From: Streptantibioticus_A sp037034305
GTDB lineage: Bacteria > Actinomycetota > Actinomycetes > Streptomycetales > Streptomycetaceae
DNA: 64,000 nucleotides
Assembly: GCA_037034305.1 (NCBI GenBank)
Contig: JBAGJY010000022.1
Location: 1-64,000, forward strand
Direction: 5' to 3'
The translations under genes and the position numbers were made by a program. Positions 35,508 to 43,860 of the stretch are shown here, piece after piece (the first letter of the stretch is position 1; each line of letters begins with the position of its first letter). The notes below the pieces were generated by a model that had not been told where the DNA came from, did no database searches, and was given only the letters and a program-made list of their open reading frames with translations.

Positions 35508-35547
35508 TACGGGCCTCGCCCCCCATCCTTGGGGGGAGGGGCCCGTA
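35508..35547 (+). terminator. Hairpin between rnc and mutM, probable terminator
   Basis: TACGGGCC pairs with GGCCCGTA and, inside, CCCCCC pairs with GGGGGG. The structure ends 15 bp before the mutM start, so it may also limit read-through into mutM. There is no T run. Confidence 0.6.
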
Positions 35548-35562
35548 ACGCTTGGAGGGGAC

Positions 35563-36459
35563 ATGCCCGAGCTGCCCGAGGTGGAGGTCGTTCGCCGCGG
35601 ACTCGACCGCTGGGTCAGCGGCCGTACGGTCGACGAGGTCGAGGTGCTGCACCCGCGCGCGGTGCGCCGCCACATCGCCGGAGCACGTGACTTCGCCGAC
35701 CGGCTGCGCGGGATCACTCTCGGCCCGGCGCACCGGCGCGGCAAGTACCTCTGGCTGCCGCTGGGCAACGGCACCTCACTGCTCGGGCACCTCGGCATGA
35801 GCGGTCAACTGCTCGTCCAGCCTCGGCAGGCGCCCGACGAGACGCACCTGCGGATCCGCTTCCGCTTCGCCGACACCGTGGCGTCCGCCGCCGGGGCGGC
35901 GCGGGACACCGAACTGCGCTTCGTGGACCAGCGCACCTTCGGCGGTCTGTCGGTGCACGACGCGGTCCCCGACGGGCCGGACGCCGCGGTGGGCCTGCCG
36001 CTGCCACTCGCGCACATCGCCCCGGACCCGCTGGAGAAGGCGTTCGACGAGGACGCCTTCCACAGCGCGCTGCGGCGCCGCCGCACCACCCTCAAGCGGG
36101 CGCTGCTCGACCAGTCGCTGATCAGCGGCGTCGGCAACATCTACGCCGACGAGGCGCTGTGGCGCGGCAGACTGCACTTCGACCGCCCCACCGCCACCAT
36201 GACCCGCTCGCGCACCGCGGAGCTGGTCGGCCACCTCCGCGACGTGATGGGCGACGCGCTGGCCGCCGGGGGCACCAGCTTCGATAGCCTCTACGTCAAC
36301 GTCAACGGCGAATCGGGCTACTTCGACCGGTCGTTGGATGCCTACGGCCGCGAGGGCGAGCCGTGCCGCCGCTGCGGCACGGGGATCCGGCGGCGGCCGT
36401 GGATGAACCGCTCCAGCTACTTCTGCCCGCGCTGTCAGCGTCCGCCACGGGCGTCGTAG
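35563..36459 (+). CDS. mutM: Formamidopyrimidine-DNA glycosylase
   Basis: A 298-aa base-excision repair glycosylase/AP lyase for 8-oxoguanine and Fapy lesions. The catalytic N-terminus is PELPEVEVVRRGL (Pro2, Glu3); the helix-two-turn-helix is LLDQSLISGVGNIYADEALW; the zinc finger is CRRCGTGIRRRP with CPRC at the end (about 267-292). ATG follows GGAGGGG. The last 25 bp overlap the convergent HxlR gene. Confidence 0.98.
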   Translation: MPELPEVEVVRRGLDRWVSGRTVDEVEVLHPRAVRRHIAGARDFADRLRGITLGPAHRRGKYLWLPLGNGTSLLGHLGMSGQLLVQPRQAPDETHLRIRFRFADTVASAAGAARDTELRFVDQRTFGGLSVHDAVPDGPDAAVGLPLPLAHIAPDPLEKAFDEDAFHSALRRRRTTLKRALLDQSLISGVGNIYADEALWRGRLHFDRPTATMTRSRTAELVGHLRDVMGDALAAGGTSFDSLYVNVNGESGYFDRSLDAYGREGEPCRRCGTGIRRRPWMNRSSYFCPRCQRPPRAS

Positions 36460-36842
36460 GCCTCGCGGGCGGCCATCACCTCGGGCATCCGCTCCTCCAC
36501 CAGGTCGATCAGCGACAGCAGCCGCTCGGCCACCGCGCGGCCCAGCGGGGTGAGGCGGTAGTCGACACGCGGCGGATTGGTGGCCGCCGACTCGCGGTGC
36601 ACCAGCCCGTCCCGCTCCAGCGCGTGCAGGGTCTGGGAGAGCATCTTCTCGCTCACGCCGTCGACCCGGCGGCGCAACTCGTTGAAGCGCAGCGTGCATT
36701 CACTGAGCGCGCCCAGCGTCAGGCTGCCCCAGCGACCGGTGACGTGCTCCAGCGTGGCACGTGACGGGCAGGCCTTGGCGAACACGTCATAGGCCTGTGC
36801 CTCGGCGGCGGAGCTACAGGCGGAGGTCTCGGTCGTAGCCAT
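36435..36842 (-). CDS. HxlR-family transcriptional regulator
   Basis: A 135-aa winged-helix protein of the HxlR family. Cys27 region (KACPSRATLEHVTGRWGSLTL) is followed by LRFNELRRRVDGVSEKMLSQ and LHALERDGLVHR, and a C-terminal helix for dimerisation. Members with an N-terminal cysteine often sense quinones, aldehydes or redox stress and repress a neighbouring oxidoreductase gene. The adjacent divergent flavodoxin gene is the likely target. ATG start. The last 25 bp overlap mutM in the opposite direction. Confidence 0.92.
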   Translation of the reverse strand: MATTETSACSSAAEAQAYDVFAKACPSRATLEHVTGRWGSLTLGALSECTLRFNELRRRVDGVSEKMLSQTLHALERDGLVHRESAATNPPRVDYRLTPLGRAVAERLLSLIDLVEERMPEVMAAREAYDARGGR

Positions 36843-36881
36843 ACCTCAAGCGTACCCTCATGCAGCGCTAACTACTGGGTT

Positions 36882-36902
36882 GCGCTTTCTGAATGAAAGT
36901 GC
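36882..36902. promoter_or_regulatory. Inverted repeat between the HxlR and flavodoxin genes
   Basis: GCGCTTTC and GAAAGTGC around TGAAT, one mismatch. It lies in the 131-bp divergent region where an HxlR operator would be expected. Its role is inferred from position only. Confidence 0.45.
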
Positions 36903-36973
36903 TCTCCTGGTGGTGCCACCCCGGTGTGCCCGATCGACGGCGCCCGGGCACGATCGCACCAAGGAGCGCAACC

Positions 36974-37564
36974 GTGACCACTCCCGTCACCCCTGTCGTG
37001 GCCATCGCCTACCACTCCGGCTACGGGCACACCGCCGCCCTCGCCGACGCCGTACGTGAGGGCGCCGCCGCCGCGGGCGCCACCGTCCACCTGATCAACG
37101 TCGAGACGATCACCGACGAACAGTGGGCGCTGCTGGACGCCTCCGACGCCATAGTCTTCGGCTCGCCGACCTACATGGGTACCGCCTCGGCCGCCTTCCA
37201 CGCCTTCGCCGAGGCCAGCTCCAAGCGCTGGTTCAGCGCGGCCTGGAAGGACAAGCTGGCCGCCGGATTCACCAACTCCGCCTCCAAGAGCGGTGACAAG
37301 CTGCACACCCTGCAGTTCTTCACCGTGCTCGCCGCCCAGCACGGCATGCACTGGGTGAGCCTCGGTCTGCACCCGGGCTGGAACTCCTCCACCGCCTCCG
37401 AGAACGACCTCAACCGGCTGGGCATCTTCCTCGGCGCGGGCGCCCAGTCCAACAACGACGAGGGCCCGGACGCGGTTCACAAGGCCGACCTCGCCACCGC
37501 CGAGCACCTCGGCCGCCGGGTCGCCGACACCGCGCGGACCTTCGCCGCGGGCAAGGCCGCCTGA
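36974..37564 (+). CDS. Flavodoxin/NAD(P)H:quinone oxidoreductase family protein (WrbA-like)
   Basis: A 196-aa FMN-binding protein. The phosphate-binding loop is AIAYHSGYGHTAALADAVREG (about residues 10-30), the flavin-contact FGSPTYMGTASAAFHAFAE follows, and the fold ends near HLGRRVADTA. WrbA-like enzymes reduce quinones with two electrons. GTG with AAGGAGCGCAACC upstream. Divergent from the HxlR gene, so this looks like a quinone-stress detoxification pair (inference). Confidence 0.92.
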   Translation: MTTPVTPVVAIAYHSGYGHTAALADAVREGAAAAGATVHLINVETITDEQWALLDASDAIVFGSPTYMGTASAAFHAFAEASSKRWFSAAWKDKLAAGFTNSASKSGDKLHTLQFFTVLAAQHGMHWVSLGLHPGWNSSTASENDLNRLGIFLGAGAQSNNDEGPDAVHKADLATAEHLGRRVADTARTFAAGKAA

Positions 37565-37618
37565 CGGGCGGTGAAGTCCGCCAGGTGACAGGCGGCAGCG
37601 GCAACCGCCTCAGCGGCC

Positions 37619-38578
37619 TCAGAAGCCGAAGTCCTGGGTCCACCAGGGGCCGCTGGAAGTGAAGTCGACGCCTATCCCGATGGTGTGGTACTCGCAGTCG
37701 AGGATGTTGGCCCGGTGCTCCGGGGTGCTCATCCAGGAGTTCATCACCGCCGTGGCGTCGGCCTGGCCACGGGCGATGTTCTCGCCGCCCAGGTTCGCCA
37801 CCCCCATCGCGGCCGCCCGGTCCCACGGCGACCTGCCGTTCGGATCGGTGTGCCCGAAGAAGCCGTGGGCGGCCATCTCCTGGCTGAAGTCCTGGGCGAG
37901 GGTGCCCAGTCGGGGGTCCTCGGTGAGCGGTACGCAGCCCGCCTTGGCGCGCTCCTGGTTCACCAGGGCGAGGACCTGGCGCACCGCCCGGTCGGCCGCA
38001 CCGGGCCCCGCCGGTTGGCCGATGCTCCCGTAGGGGGCGTCGCTGCCGCTCGCGCCGTCGGTGCCGTCCGGGTCGGTCGTGCTCGGTGAGGCGCTCGGGG
38101 TGGCGGAGGCGGCAGGTGCGCTGGGCCCGTGCCGGGTCGGTCGCGCGGTCGGCGACGGTGTTGCTGACCGGCTGGCGGACCCGACGGGTACCGGCTCGCC
38201 CGGGTCGGCGCCGCGTCCGGCGTCCCGGCTGGTCGGGACGGAGCCCCGGCTCGTCGGGACGGTACCGGTCACCGGTGCGCTGGGGGTGCCGTCGGCCCGC
38301 GGCAGGTTGCCTGGCGTGTCGTCCGGGGCGCCCAGGGTGTAGCTGCCGGGCGGTCCGCCCGGCACCGGCAGCAGTCCGGAGGCGACGGCCACCGCGCCGA
38401 CCGCGAGCGCGGCGGCGGCGCCCAACAGGCCGGTGCGCGCCGGGGGGTTGGGGCGCCCGCCCGTGCCGCGGCCCGGCGCCGGGCGGTGGGCGGGGGCAGG
38501 CCGCGCAGCGGCCCGAAGGGCCACCGTTGCGGGCGGCGGTGGGGCGGGTTCGGCGGAAGTGCGGCGATGGCGGCCCAT
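37619..38578 (-). CDS. CAP (SCP/PR1) domain secreted or membrane-anchored protein
   Basis: A 319-aa protein. A basic N-terminus, one hydrophobic segment (LLGAAAALAVGAVAVASGLL) and a long Ser/Thr/Pro/Ala-rich stalk (about residues 85-190) lead to a CAP domain: VLALVNQERAKAGCVPL, SQEMAAHGFFGHTDPNG and GVANLGGENIARG. The ANILDCEYHTIGIGVDFTSS strand and the final WWTQDFGF complete it. The CAP tetrad His and Glu are visible in GHTDP and GENIA. A cell-wall surface role is usual; the substrate is unknown. The ATG at 38578 (MGRHRRTSAEP) is preferred over an upstream extension. Confidence 0.92.
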   Translation of the reverse strand: MGRHRRTSAEPAPPPPATVALRAAARPAPAHRPAPGRGTGGRPNPPARTGLLGAAAALAVGAVAVASGLLPVPGGPPGSYTLGAPDDTPGNLPRADGTPSAPVTGTVPTSRGSVPTSRDAGRGADPGEPVPVGSASRSATPSPTARPTRHGPSAPAASATPSASPSTTDPDGTDGASGSDAPYGSIGQPAGPGAADRAVRQVLALVNQERAKAGCVPLTEDPRLGTLAQDFSQEMAAHGFFGHTDPNGRSPWDRAAAMGVANLGGENIARGQADATAVMNSWMSTPEHRANILDCEYHTIGIGVDFTSSGPWWTQDFGF

Positions 38579-38869
38579 CTGCGCGGTCCTCGCTTCCCGG
38601 TGTCGGCGGTGCCCCGCGGCGCTGCGGAAGAACACCCGCGTTCACCCGAACGGGTGAGTCCTGATCCGGCGTGACTGTATCGAACCCGGGCCGACACCGG
38701 CGCGTGACCCAGGTAATTGACGGAGCGCCGGACGTCTTGGGGCATCGGCCGACCGGCGCCGGGGACCGCGGCCGTGCGGGGTCCGCGTACCGTTGACCTC
38801 CGCCGGTCGCGCCGGACCCGCGGGCACGCGACACGGGACGGCCCCGGTCAGGGAGAGAGGGAAACCCCG
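38579..38869. other. Divergent intergenic region before acylphosphatase
   Basis: About 290 bp between the CAP-protein and acylphosphatase starts. It contains a less GC-rich stretch near 38655-38730 that may hold promoters for both directions. I see no clear motif. Confidence 0.4.
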
Positions 38870-39235
38870 GTGAACGACTCGGCCCACGACGCCGGTGGCG
38901 GCGTCCACGACGGTGACGTCGGCCACGTCCGAAACGGTGATTCCGGCGACGGCGCCGACGGCCAGGTGCGGATGACCGCCTGGGTGCGCGGCCGGGTCCA
39001 GGGGGTGGGCTTCCGGTGGTGGACCCGGGTCGCGGCACTGGAGATCGGCGGCCTGCGCGGCTATGTCTCCAACCTCCCCGACGGGCGCGTCCAGGTGGTC
39101 GCGGAGGGCGCCAAGGAGCGCTGCGAACGGCTGCTCGACTGGCTCGCAGGTGGCGAAACCCCAGGTCGGGTCGATGGTGTCACGGAGATCTGGGGTGAGC
39201 CGCGGGGCGGATATGACGGATTCAGCACCCGCTGA
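38870..39235 (+). CDS. Acylphosphatase with N-terminal extension
   Basis: A 121-aa protein. Residues 34-121 are a complete acylphosphatase: VRMTAWVRGRVQGVGFRWWT carries the catalytic Arg, and GGLRGYVSNLPDGRVQVVAEG carries the catalytic Asn. The first 33 residues are a Gly/Asp/His-rich, probably disordered addition (DAGGGVHDGDVGHVRNGDSGDG). GTG with GAGAGGG upstream. Acylphosphatases hydrolyse carboxyl-phosphate bonds; the gene often lies near smc in actinobacteria. Confidence 0.95.
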   Translation: MNDSAHDAGGGVHDGDVGHVRNGDSGDGADGQVRMTAWVRGRVQGVGFRWWTRVAALEIGGLRGYVSNLPDGRVQVVAEGAKERCERLLDWLAGGETPGRVDGVTEIWGEPRGGYDGFSTR

Positions 39236-39435
39236 TGGCGTCGGCCGGGAACCCGCGCATAGGCTGCGGGCAATTGGGCGGTGCTGCTCGGTTGTGGCGG
39301 TTGCCTTTTCCGGATCCGCATGCCAGGCTGCCGCGCAAGGATGATCTCTACGCCCCTGCGGGTGCCTCCGCGGCCAGTGACGCGCCGCGTGACGTCGACG
39401 GCACGCCGCACGACAGGGGTGTGATCGTGTTGACC

Positions 39436-39487
39436 GTCAAACCTTTTGGTGAGACGCTGGAAGCCCCGCGCACCTTAGCTGTTTGGC
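39436..39487 (+). ncRNA. Candidate structured RNA element upstream of the 66-aa gene
   Basis: A nested inverted repeat predicts a compact fold. GTCAAAC (39436-39442) pairs with GTTTGGC (39481-39487), with one G-U. Inside, GGTG (39448-39451) pairs with CACC (39471-39474), then CGC with GCG around a loop of about 10 nt. Internal loops are CTTTT and TTAGCT. The element ends 100 nt before the next gene and is more AT-rich than its flanks. It overlaps a 23-codon GTG-started frame. Conservation has not been tested. Confidence 0.3.
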
Positions 39488-39587
39488 TGTGAGAAGGACA
39501 ACGGCGGCGGCGCAAACGGCGGGTGCGGCAACCCCCTCACGACCCACACCGCTTAGGTCGGTCACTCAGCGTGGAGGACCATCCATC

Positions 39588-39788
39588 ATGGCAAAGGCGC
39601 TTCTCGGTTACGTCGGCGGTCCCGACCCGCGACTCCTCGCCGAGATGCGACGGCTTCAGCAGCGTGTACAGGACCTGGAGTCCGAGCTGGTACGGATCCA
39701 GGCCGAGAACGACGCGCTGGCTTCGTCGCGTGAAGAGTCGCTGCTCAGCACCATCGACGTTCCCCAGGCGGAGCCCGCGCTGGCTTGA
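39588..39788 (+). CDS. Small conserved coiled-coil protein upstream of smc
   Basis: A 66-aa protein. A short N-terminus (MAKALLGYVGGPDPRLLAEM) leads into a coiled coil (RRLQQRVQDLESELVRIQAE, about residues 21-42) and a Ser/Glu-rich end. Very similar small proteins occur next to smc in other Streptomyces as I recall, with no known function. ATG with GGAGG 10 nt upstream. The acidic coiled coil could bind another coiled-coil protein; this is inference. Confidence 0.85.
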   Translation: MAKALLGYVGGPDPRLLAEMRRLQQRVQDLESELVRIQAENDALASSREESLLSTIDVPQAEPALA

Positions 39789-39854
39789 TCCGGCTGCTGG
39801 CTTGACCCGGCCGAGGAGGTCGGTCCGGATCAGCACACCGCTTGAAGTTCTATA

Positions 39855-39876
39855 AAGGGACGCTTCGGCGTCCCTT
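39855..39876 (+). terminator. Terminator before smc
   Basis: A 9-bp perfect stem AAGGGACGC with GCGTCCCTT around a stable TTCG tetraloop, 66 bp beyond the stop of the 66-aa gene and followed by TTCGTCGTG. Confidence 0.85.
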
Positions 39877-40037
39877 CGTCGTGTCCCCCTCGGTCACACC
39901 CCCGTGATCCTCTTCGTTTCTTAACCTCTGGTGTGCCCTGCATCCTCCCCGGTGAAACCGGGCTCGAACTGTAGAGTCCGACTCCTCGACAGCGACACCG
40001 GCGGCAGCCGCCGCGCAGTGGAGGAGGAGAGCTCGGC

Positions 40038-43000
40038 GTGCACCTCAAGAGCTTGACCCTGCGCGGGTTCAAATCCTTCGCGTCGGCCACCACCTTGCGC
40101 TTCGAACCCGGCATCACCTGCGTCGTCGGCCCCAACGGCTCGGGCAAGTCCAACGTGGTGGACGCCCTGTCCTGGGTCATGGGCGAACAGGGCGCCAAGA
40201 GCCTGCGCGGCGGCAAGATGGAGGACGTGATCTTCGCGGGCACCACCGGCCGCCCGCCGCTCGGCCGCGCCGAGGTCTCGCTCACCATCGACAACGGCGA
40301 CGGCGCCCTGCCCATCGACTACGCCGAGGTCACCATCACGCGGACGATGTTCCGCAACGGCGGCAGCGAGTACCAGATCAACGGCGACACCTGCCGCCTG
40401 CTCGACATCCAGGAACTGCTGTCCGACTCCGGTATCGGCCGCGAGATGCACGTCATCGTCGGCCAGGGCCAGCTCGACTCCGTACTGCACGCCGATCCGA
40501 TGGGCCGCCGGGCCTTCATCGAGGAGGCGGCGGGCGTCCTCAAGCACCGCAAGCGCAAGGAGAAGGCGCTGCGCAAACTGGACGCGATGCAGGCCAACCT
40601 GGCCCGGGTCACCGACCTGACCGCCGAGCTGCGCCGCCAGCTCAAACCGCTGGGCCGCCAGGCCGCCGTCGCCCGCCGCGCCGCCGTCATCCAGGCCGAC
40701 CTGCGGGACGCCCGGCTGCGGCTGCTCGCCGACGACCTGGTCACCCTGCGCGCCGCACTGCGCAGCGAGATCGCCGACGAGACGGCGCTGAAGGAGCGCC
40801 GCGACGCGGTCGAGGCCGAACTCGCCGCCGCCCTGCGCCGCGAGGCCCAACTGGAGGAACAGGTACGGCAGATCGGGCCGCGGCTCACCGAGGCCCAGCA
40901 GACCTGGTACGGGCTGTCGCAACTCGCCGAGCGGGTGCGCGGCACCATCGGCCTGGCCGAACAGAAGGTCAAGCACGCCACCGCACCGCAGACCGAGGAG
41001 CGGCGCGGGCGCGACCCCGAGGACATGGAGCGCGAGGCGGCCCGCATCCGCGAGCAGGAGGCCGAGCTGGCCGCGGCGCTGGAGGCGGCCCGGGCCGCGC
41101 TGGACGACACCGTCACGCACCGCGCCGAACTGGAGCGCGCCCTCGCCCAGGAGGACCAGCGGCTCAAGGCCGCCGCCCGGGCGATCGCCGACCGCCGCGA
41201 GGGCCTGGCCCGGCTGCACGGCCAGGTCAACGCGGCCCGCAGCCGGGTCGGCGCCGCCGAGGCCGAGATCGGCCGGTTGGCCGCCGCCCGCGACGAGGCG
41301 GCCGAGCGCGCGGTGGCCGCGCAGGAGGAGTACGAGCAGCTACGCGCCCAGGTCGACGGCCTGGCCGTGGGCGACGCGGAGTTGGAGGAACGCCACGAGT
41401 CCGCCCGCGCCGAGCTGGAGCGGTCCGAGGAGGAGCTGACCGCCGCCCGTGAGGCCGCCACCGCCGCCGAGCGGGAGCGCGCCGCGCTCGCCGCCCGACA
41501 CGAAGCGCTCGCCCTCGGGCTGCGCCGCAAGGACGGCACCGGGGTACTGCTCGGCGCCACCGACCGGCTCACCGGCCTGCTGGGCCCGGCCGCCGAACTG
41601 CTCACCGTCGCGCCCGGCTTCGAGGTTCCGGTCGCCGCCGCCCTGGGCGCCGCCGCCGACGCCGTGGCGGTCAGCCACCCGGGCGCCGCGGCCGCCGCCC
41701 TGCGGCTGCTGCGCAAGGACGACGCGGGCCGGGCCGCCCTGCTCATCGGCGGATTGGAGGCGCAGCCGGACCGGCAGGCGACACAGGAAGCGTTTCCCGA
41801 CGCCGGGCGGCCCGCCGCCGAACTCGTCGGCGGCCCCGAGGAGTTGCTGCCCGCGCTGCGGCGGCTGCTGCGGGACACCGTGGTGGTCGACACCCTCGCG
41901 GACGCCGAGGCTCTGATCGCCCGGCATCCGCGGCTGACCGCCGTCACCGCCGAAGGCGACGTACTGTCGGCGCACTTCGCTCACGGCGGCTCGGCCGGGG
42001 CGCCGAGCCAGTTGGAGGTGCAGGCGGCGGTCGACGAGGCGGCCGGGCGGCTGCGCGAGCTCGCGGCCCGCTGCGAGGAGCTGACCGGGACGCAGGCCGA
42101 CGCCAAGCAGCGCCGCGCCGAGGCCGCCCGTACGGTGGAGCAGCTCGCCGCCCGGCGGCGGGACGCGGACAAGCAGCGGTCGGCGGTCGCCCAGCAACTC
42201 GGCCGCCTCGGCGGGCAGGCACGCGGCGCGGCCGGTGAGGCGGAGCGCGCCGCGGCGGCCGTCGCCCGCGCCGAGGAGTCGCTGGCCAGGGCCAGCGCGG
42301 AACTGACCGGGCTGACCGAGCGGCTGCACGAGGCCGAGCAGGCCCCGGCCGAGGAGGAGCCGGACACCTCGCACCGGGACCGGCTCGCCGCCGACGGCGC
42401 CAACGCCCGGCAGACCGAGATGGAGGCCCGGCTGCAACTGCGCACCCACGAGGAGCGGGTCAAGGCCCTCGCGGGCCGCGCCGAGGCGCTGGACCGGGCG
42501 GCGCGCATGGAGCGCGAGGCGCGAGCGCGCGCCGCCCAGCGCAGGGCGCGCCAGGAACACGAGGCGCGGGTGGCCTCCGCGGTGCTGGCCGGTGCCCGGG
42601 GCCTGCTGGAGTACGTCAACGTCTCGCTGGCCCGGGCCGAGCGGGAGCGGTCGGCCGCGGAGCGGTCCAAGGCCGAGCGCGAGGCCCGGCTGGCCGCCGA
42701 ACGGGACGCCGCACGCGGCCTGAAGTCGGAGCTGGACAAGCTCACCGACTCGGTGCACCGCGGCGAGGTGCTGGGCGCCGAGAAGCGGCTGCGCATCGAA
42801 CAGCTGGAGGCCAAGGCGCTGGAGGAGTTCGGCGTCGAACCGGCCGGACTGGTCGCCGAGTACGGCCCCGACCAGCTCGTACCCCCCTCACCACCGGCCG
42901 AGGGCGAGGCGGCCGACACCGAGGCCGCGCCCCGCCGGTATGTGCGCGCCGAGCAGGAGAAGCGGCTGCGCGCCGCGGAGAAGGCGTACCAGCAGCTCGG

Positions 43001-43601
43001 CAAGGTCAACCCGCTCGCCCTTGAGGAGTTCGCGGCGCTGGAGGAGCGGCACAAGTTCCTCTCCGAGCAGCTGGAGGACCTCAGGAAGACCCGTGCGGAC
43101 CTGTTGCAGGTGGTCAAGGAGGTCGACGAGCGCGTCGAGCAGGTCTTCACGGCCGCCTACCACGACACCGCACGGGAGTTCGAAGGTGTCTTCTCCCGGC
43201 TGTTCCCGGGCGGCGAGGGACGGCTGATCCTCACCGACCCCGACGACATGCTGGCCACCGGCGTCGAGGTGGAGGCCAGGCCGCCGGGCAAGAAGGTCAA
43301 GCGGCTCTCCCTGCTGTCCGGCGGCGAGCGGTCGCTGACCGCGGTGGCGCTGCTGGTGTCGATCTTCAAGGCCCGGCCCAGCCCGTTCTATGTGATGGAC
43401 GAGGTGGAGGCGGCGCTCGACGACACCAACCTGCAACGGCTGATCGGGATCATGAAGGAGCTCCAGGAGAGCTCACAGCTCATCGTGATCACCCACCAGA
43501 AGCGCACGATGGAGGTCGCCGACGCGCTGTACGGCGTGTCGATGCAGGGCGACGGGGTGTCGAAGGTGATCAGCCAACGGCTGCGGGAAGGCAAGAAGTA
43601 G
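40038..43601 (+). CDS. smc: Chromosome segregation protein SMC
   Basis: A 1187-aa condensin ATPase. The Walker A motif is VGPNGSGKSNVVDALSWVMG (about residues 30-49). A long coiled coil follows, then a hinge (about 500-660, LLGPAAELLTVAPGFEVPVA), then a returning coiled coil. The C-terminal head has signature LLSGGERSLTAVALL (about 1092-1106) and Walker B FYVMDEVEAALDD. Gly/Ala/Arg/Glu-rich coils are typical of high-GC SMC. GTG with GGAGGAGGAGAG about 9-16 nt upstream. It acts with ScpA/ScpB, encoded elsewhere, in nucleoid compaction during sporulation. Confidence 0.99.
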   Translation: MHLKSLTLRGFKSFASATTLRFEPGITCVVGPNGSGKSNVVDALSWVMGEQGAKSLRGGKMEDVIFAGTTGRPPLGRAEVSLTIDNGDGALPIDYAEVTITRTMFRNGGSEYQINGDTCRLLDIQELLSDSGIGREMHVIVGQGQLDSVLHADPMGRRAFIEEAAGVLKHRKRKEKALRKLDAMQANLARVTDLTAELRRQLKPLGRQAAVARRAAVIQADLRDARLRLLADDLVTLRAALRSEIADETALKERRDAVEAELAAALRREAQLEEQVRQIGPRLTEAQQTWYGLSQLAERVRGTIGLAEQKVKHATAPQTEERRGRDPEDMEREAARIREQEAELAAALEAARAALDDTVTHRAELERALAQEDQRLKAAARAIADRREGLARLHGQVNAARSRVGAAEAEIGRLAAARDEAAERAVAAQEEYEQLRAQVDGLAVGDAELEERHESARAELERSEEELTAAREAATAAERERAALAARHEALALGLRRKDGTGVLLGATDRLTGLLGPAAELLTVAPGFEVPVAAALGAAADAVAVSHPGAAAAALRLLRKDDAGRAALLIGGLEAQPDRQATQEAFPDAGRPAAELVGGPEELLPALRRLLRDTVVVDTLADAEALIARHPRLTAVTAEGDVLSAHFAHGGSAGAPSQLEVQAAVDEAAGRLRELAARCEELTGTQADAKQRRAEAARTVEQLAARRRDADKQRSAVAQQLGRLGGQARGAAGEAERAAAAVARAEESLARASAELTGLTERLHEAEQAPAEEEPDTSHRDRLAADGANARQTEMEARLQLRTHEERVKALAGRAEALDRAARMEREARARAAQRRARQEHEARVASAVLAGARGLLEYVNVSLARAERERSAAERSKAEREARLAAERDAARGLKSELDKLTDSVHRGEVLGAEKRLRIEQLEAKALEEFGVEPAGLVAEYGPDQLVPPSPPAEGEAADTEAAPRRYVRAEQEKRLRAAEKAYQQLGKVNPLALEEFAALEERHKFLSEQLEDLRKTRADLLQVVKEVDERVEQVFTAAYHDTAREFEGVFSRLFPGGEGRLILTDPDDMLATGVEVEARPPGKKVKRLSLLSGGERSLTAVALLVSIFKARPSPFYVMDEVEAALDDTNLQRLIGIMKELQESSQLIVITHQKRTMEVADALYGVSMQGDGVSKVISQRLREGKK

Positions 43602-43644
43602 TCGGCCGCTATTTGGTATCGGCTTGGCCTCGCTTACGTCAAGA

Positions 43645-43659
43645 GTTCAACACGTGAAC
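43645..43659. promoter_or_regulatory. Inverted repeat upstream of glcP
   Basis: GTTCA and TGAAC around ACACG, in the AT-richer region 46 bp before the putative glcP -35 element. It may be an operator; no regulator is encoded nearby. Confidence 0.3.
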
Positions 43660-43704
43660 ATCCGCTGCCCTGCAATTGTGTCCAAAGAGACCGGCTGCCC
43701 CCTA

Positions 43705-43732
43705 TTGACTTCGAAACTTGAAGGCATAGTCT
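43705..43732 (+). promoter_or_regulatory. Probable glcP promoter
   Basis: TTGACT and TAGTCT separated by 16 bp. It is the best -35/-10 pair in the smc-glcP gap and lies about 130 bp before the TTG start. Confidence 0.5.
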
Positions 43733-43860
43733 CTGCAACGTTGTTTTAACTTTCGATGCATAACCGAGTGGTGACGGGCGTGGGATCGCCTGACACTCGA
43801 AGCCGTCGAAGATCCATGCCCCCACCGCCAGGGCTCAGAGCAGAGCCCCAGGAGTTCACC

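Noticed and set aside
39421..39492. 23-codon GTG-started frame with a TTA codon as a leader peptide gene
   Set aside because: It has no ribosome binding site and overlaps the predicted RNA fold. A leader peptide cannot be supported without conservation data.
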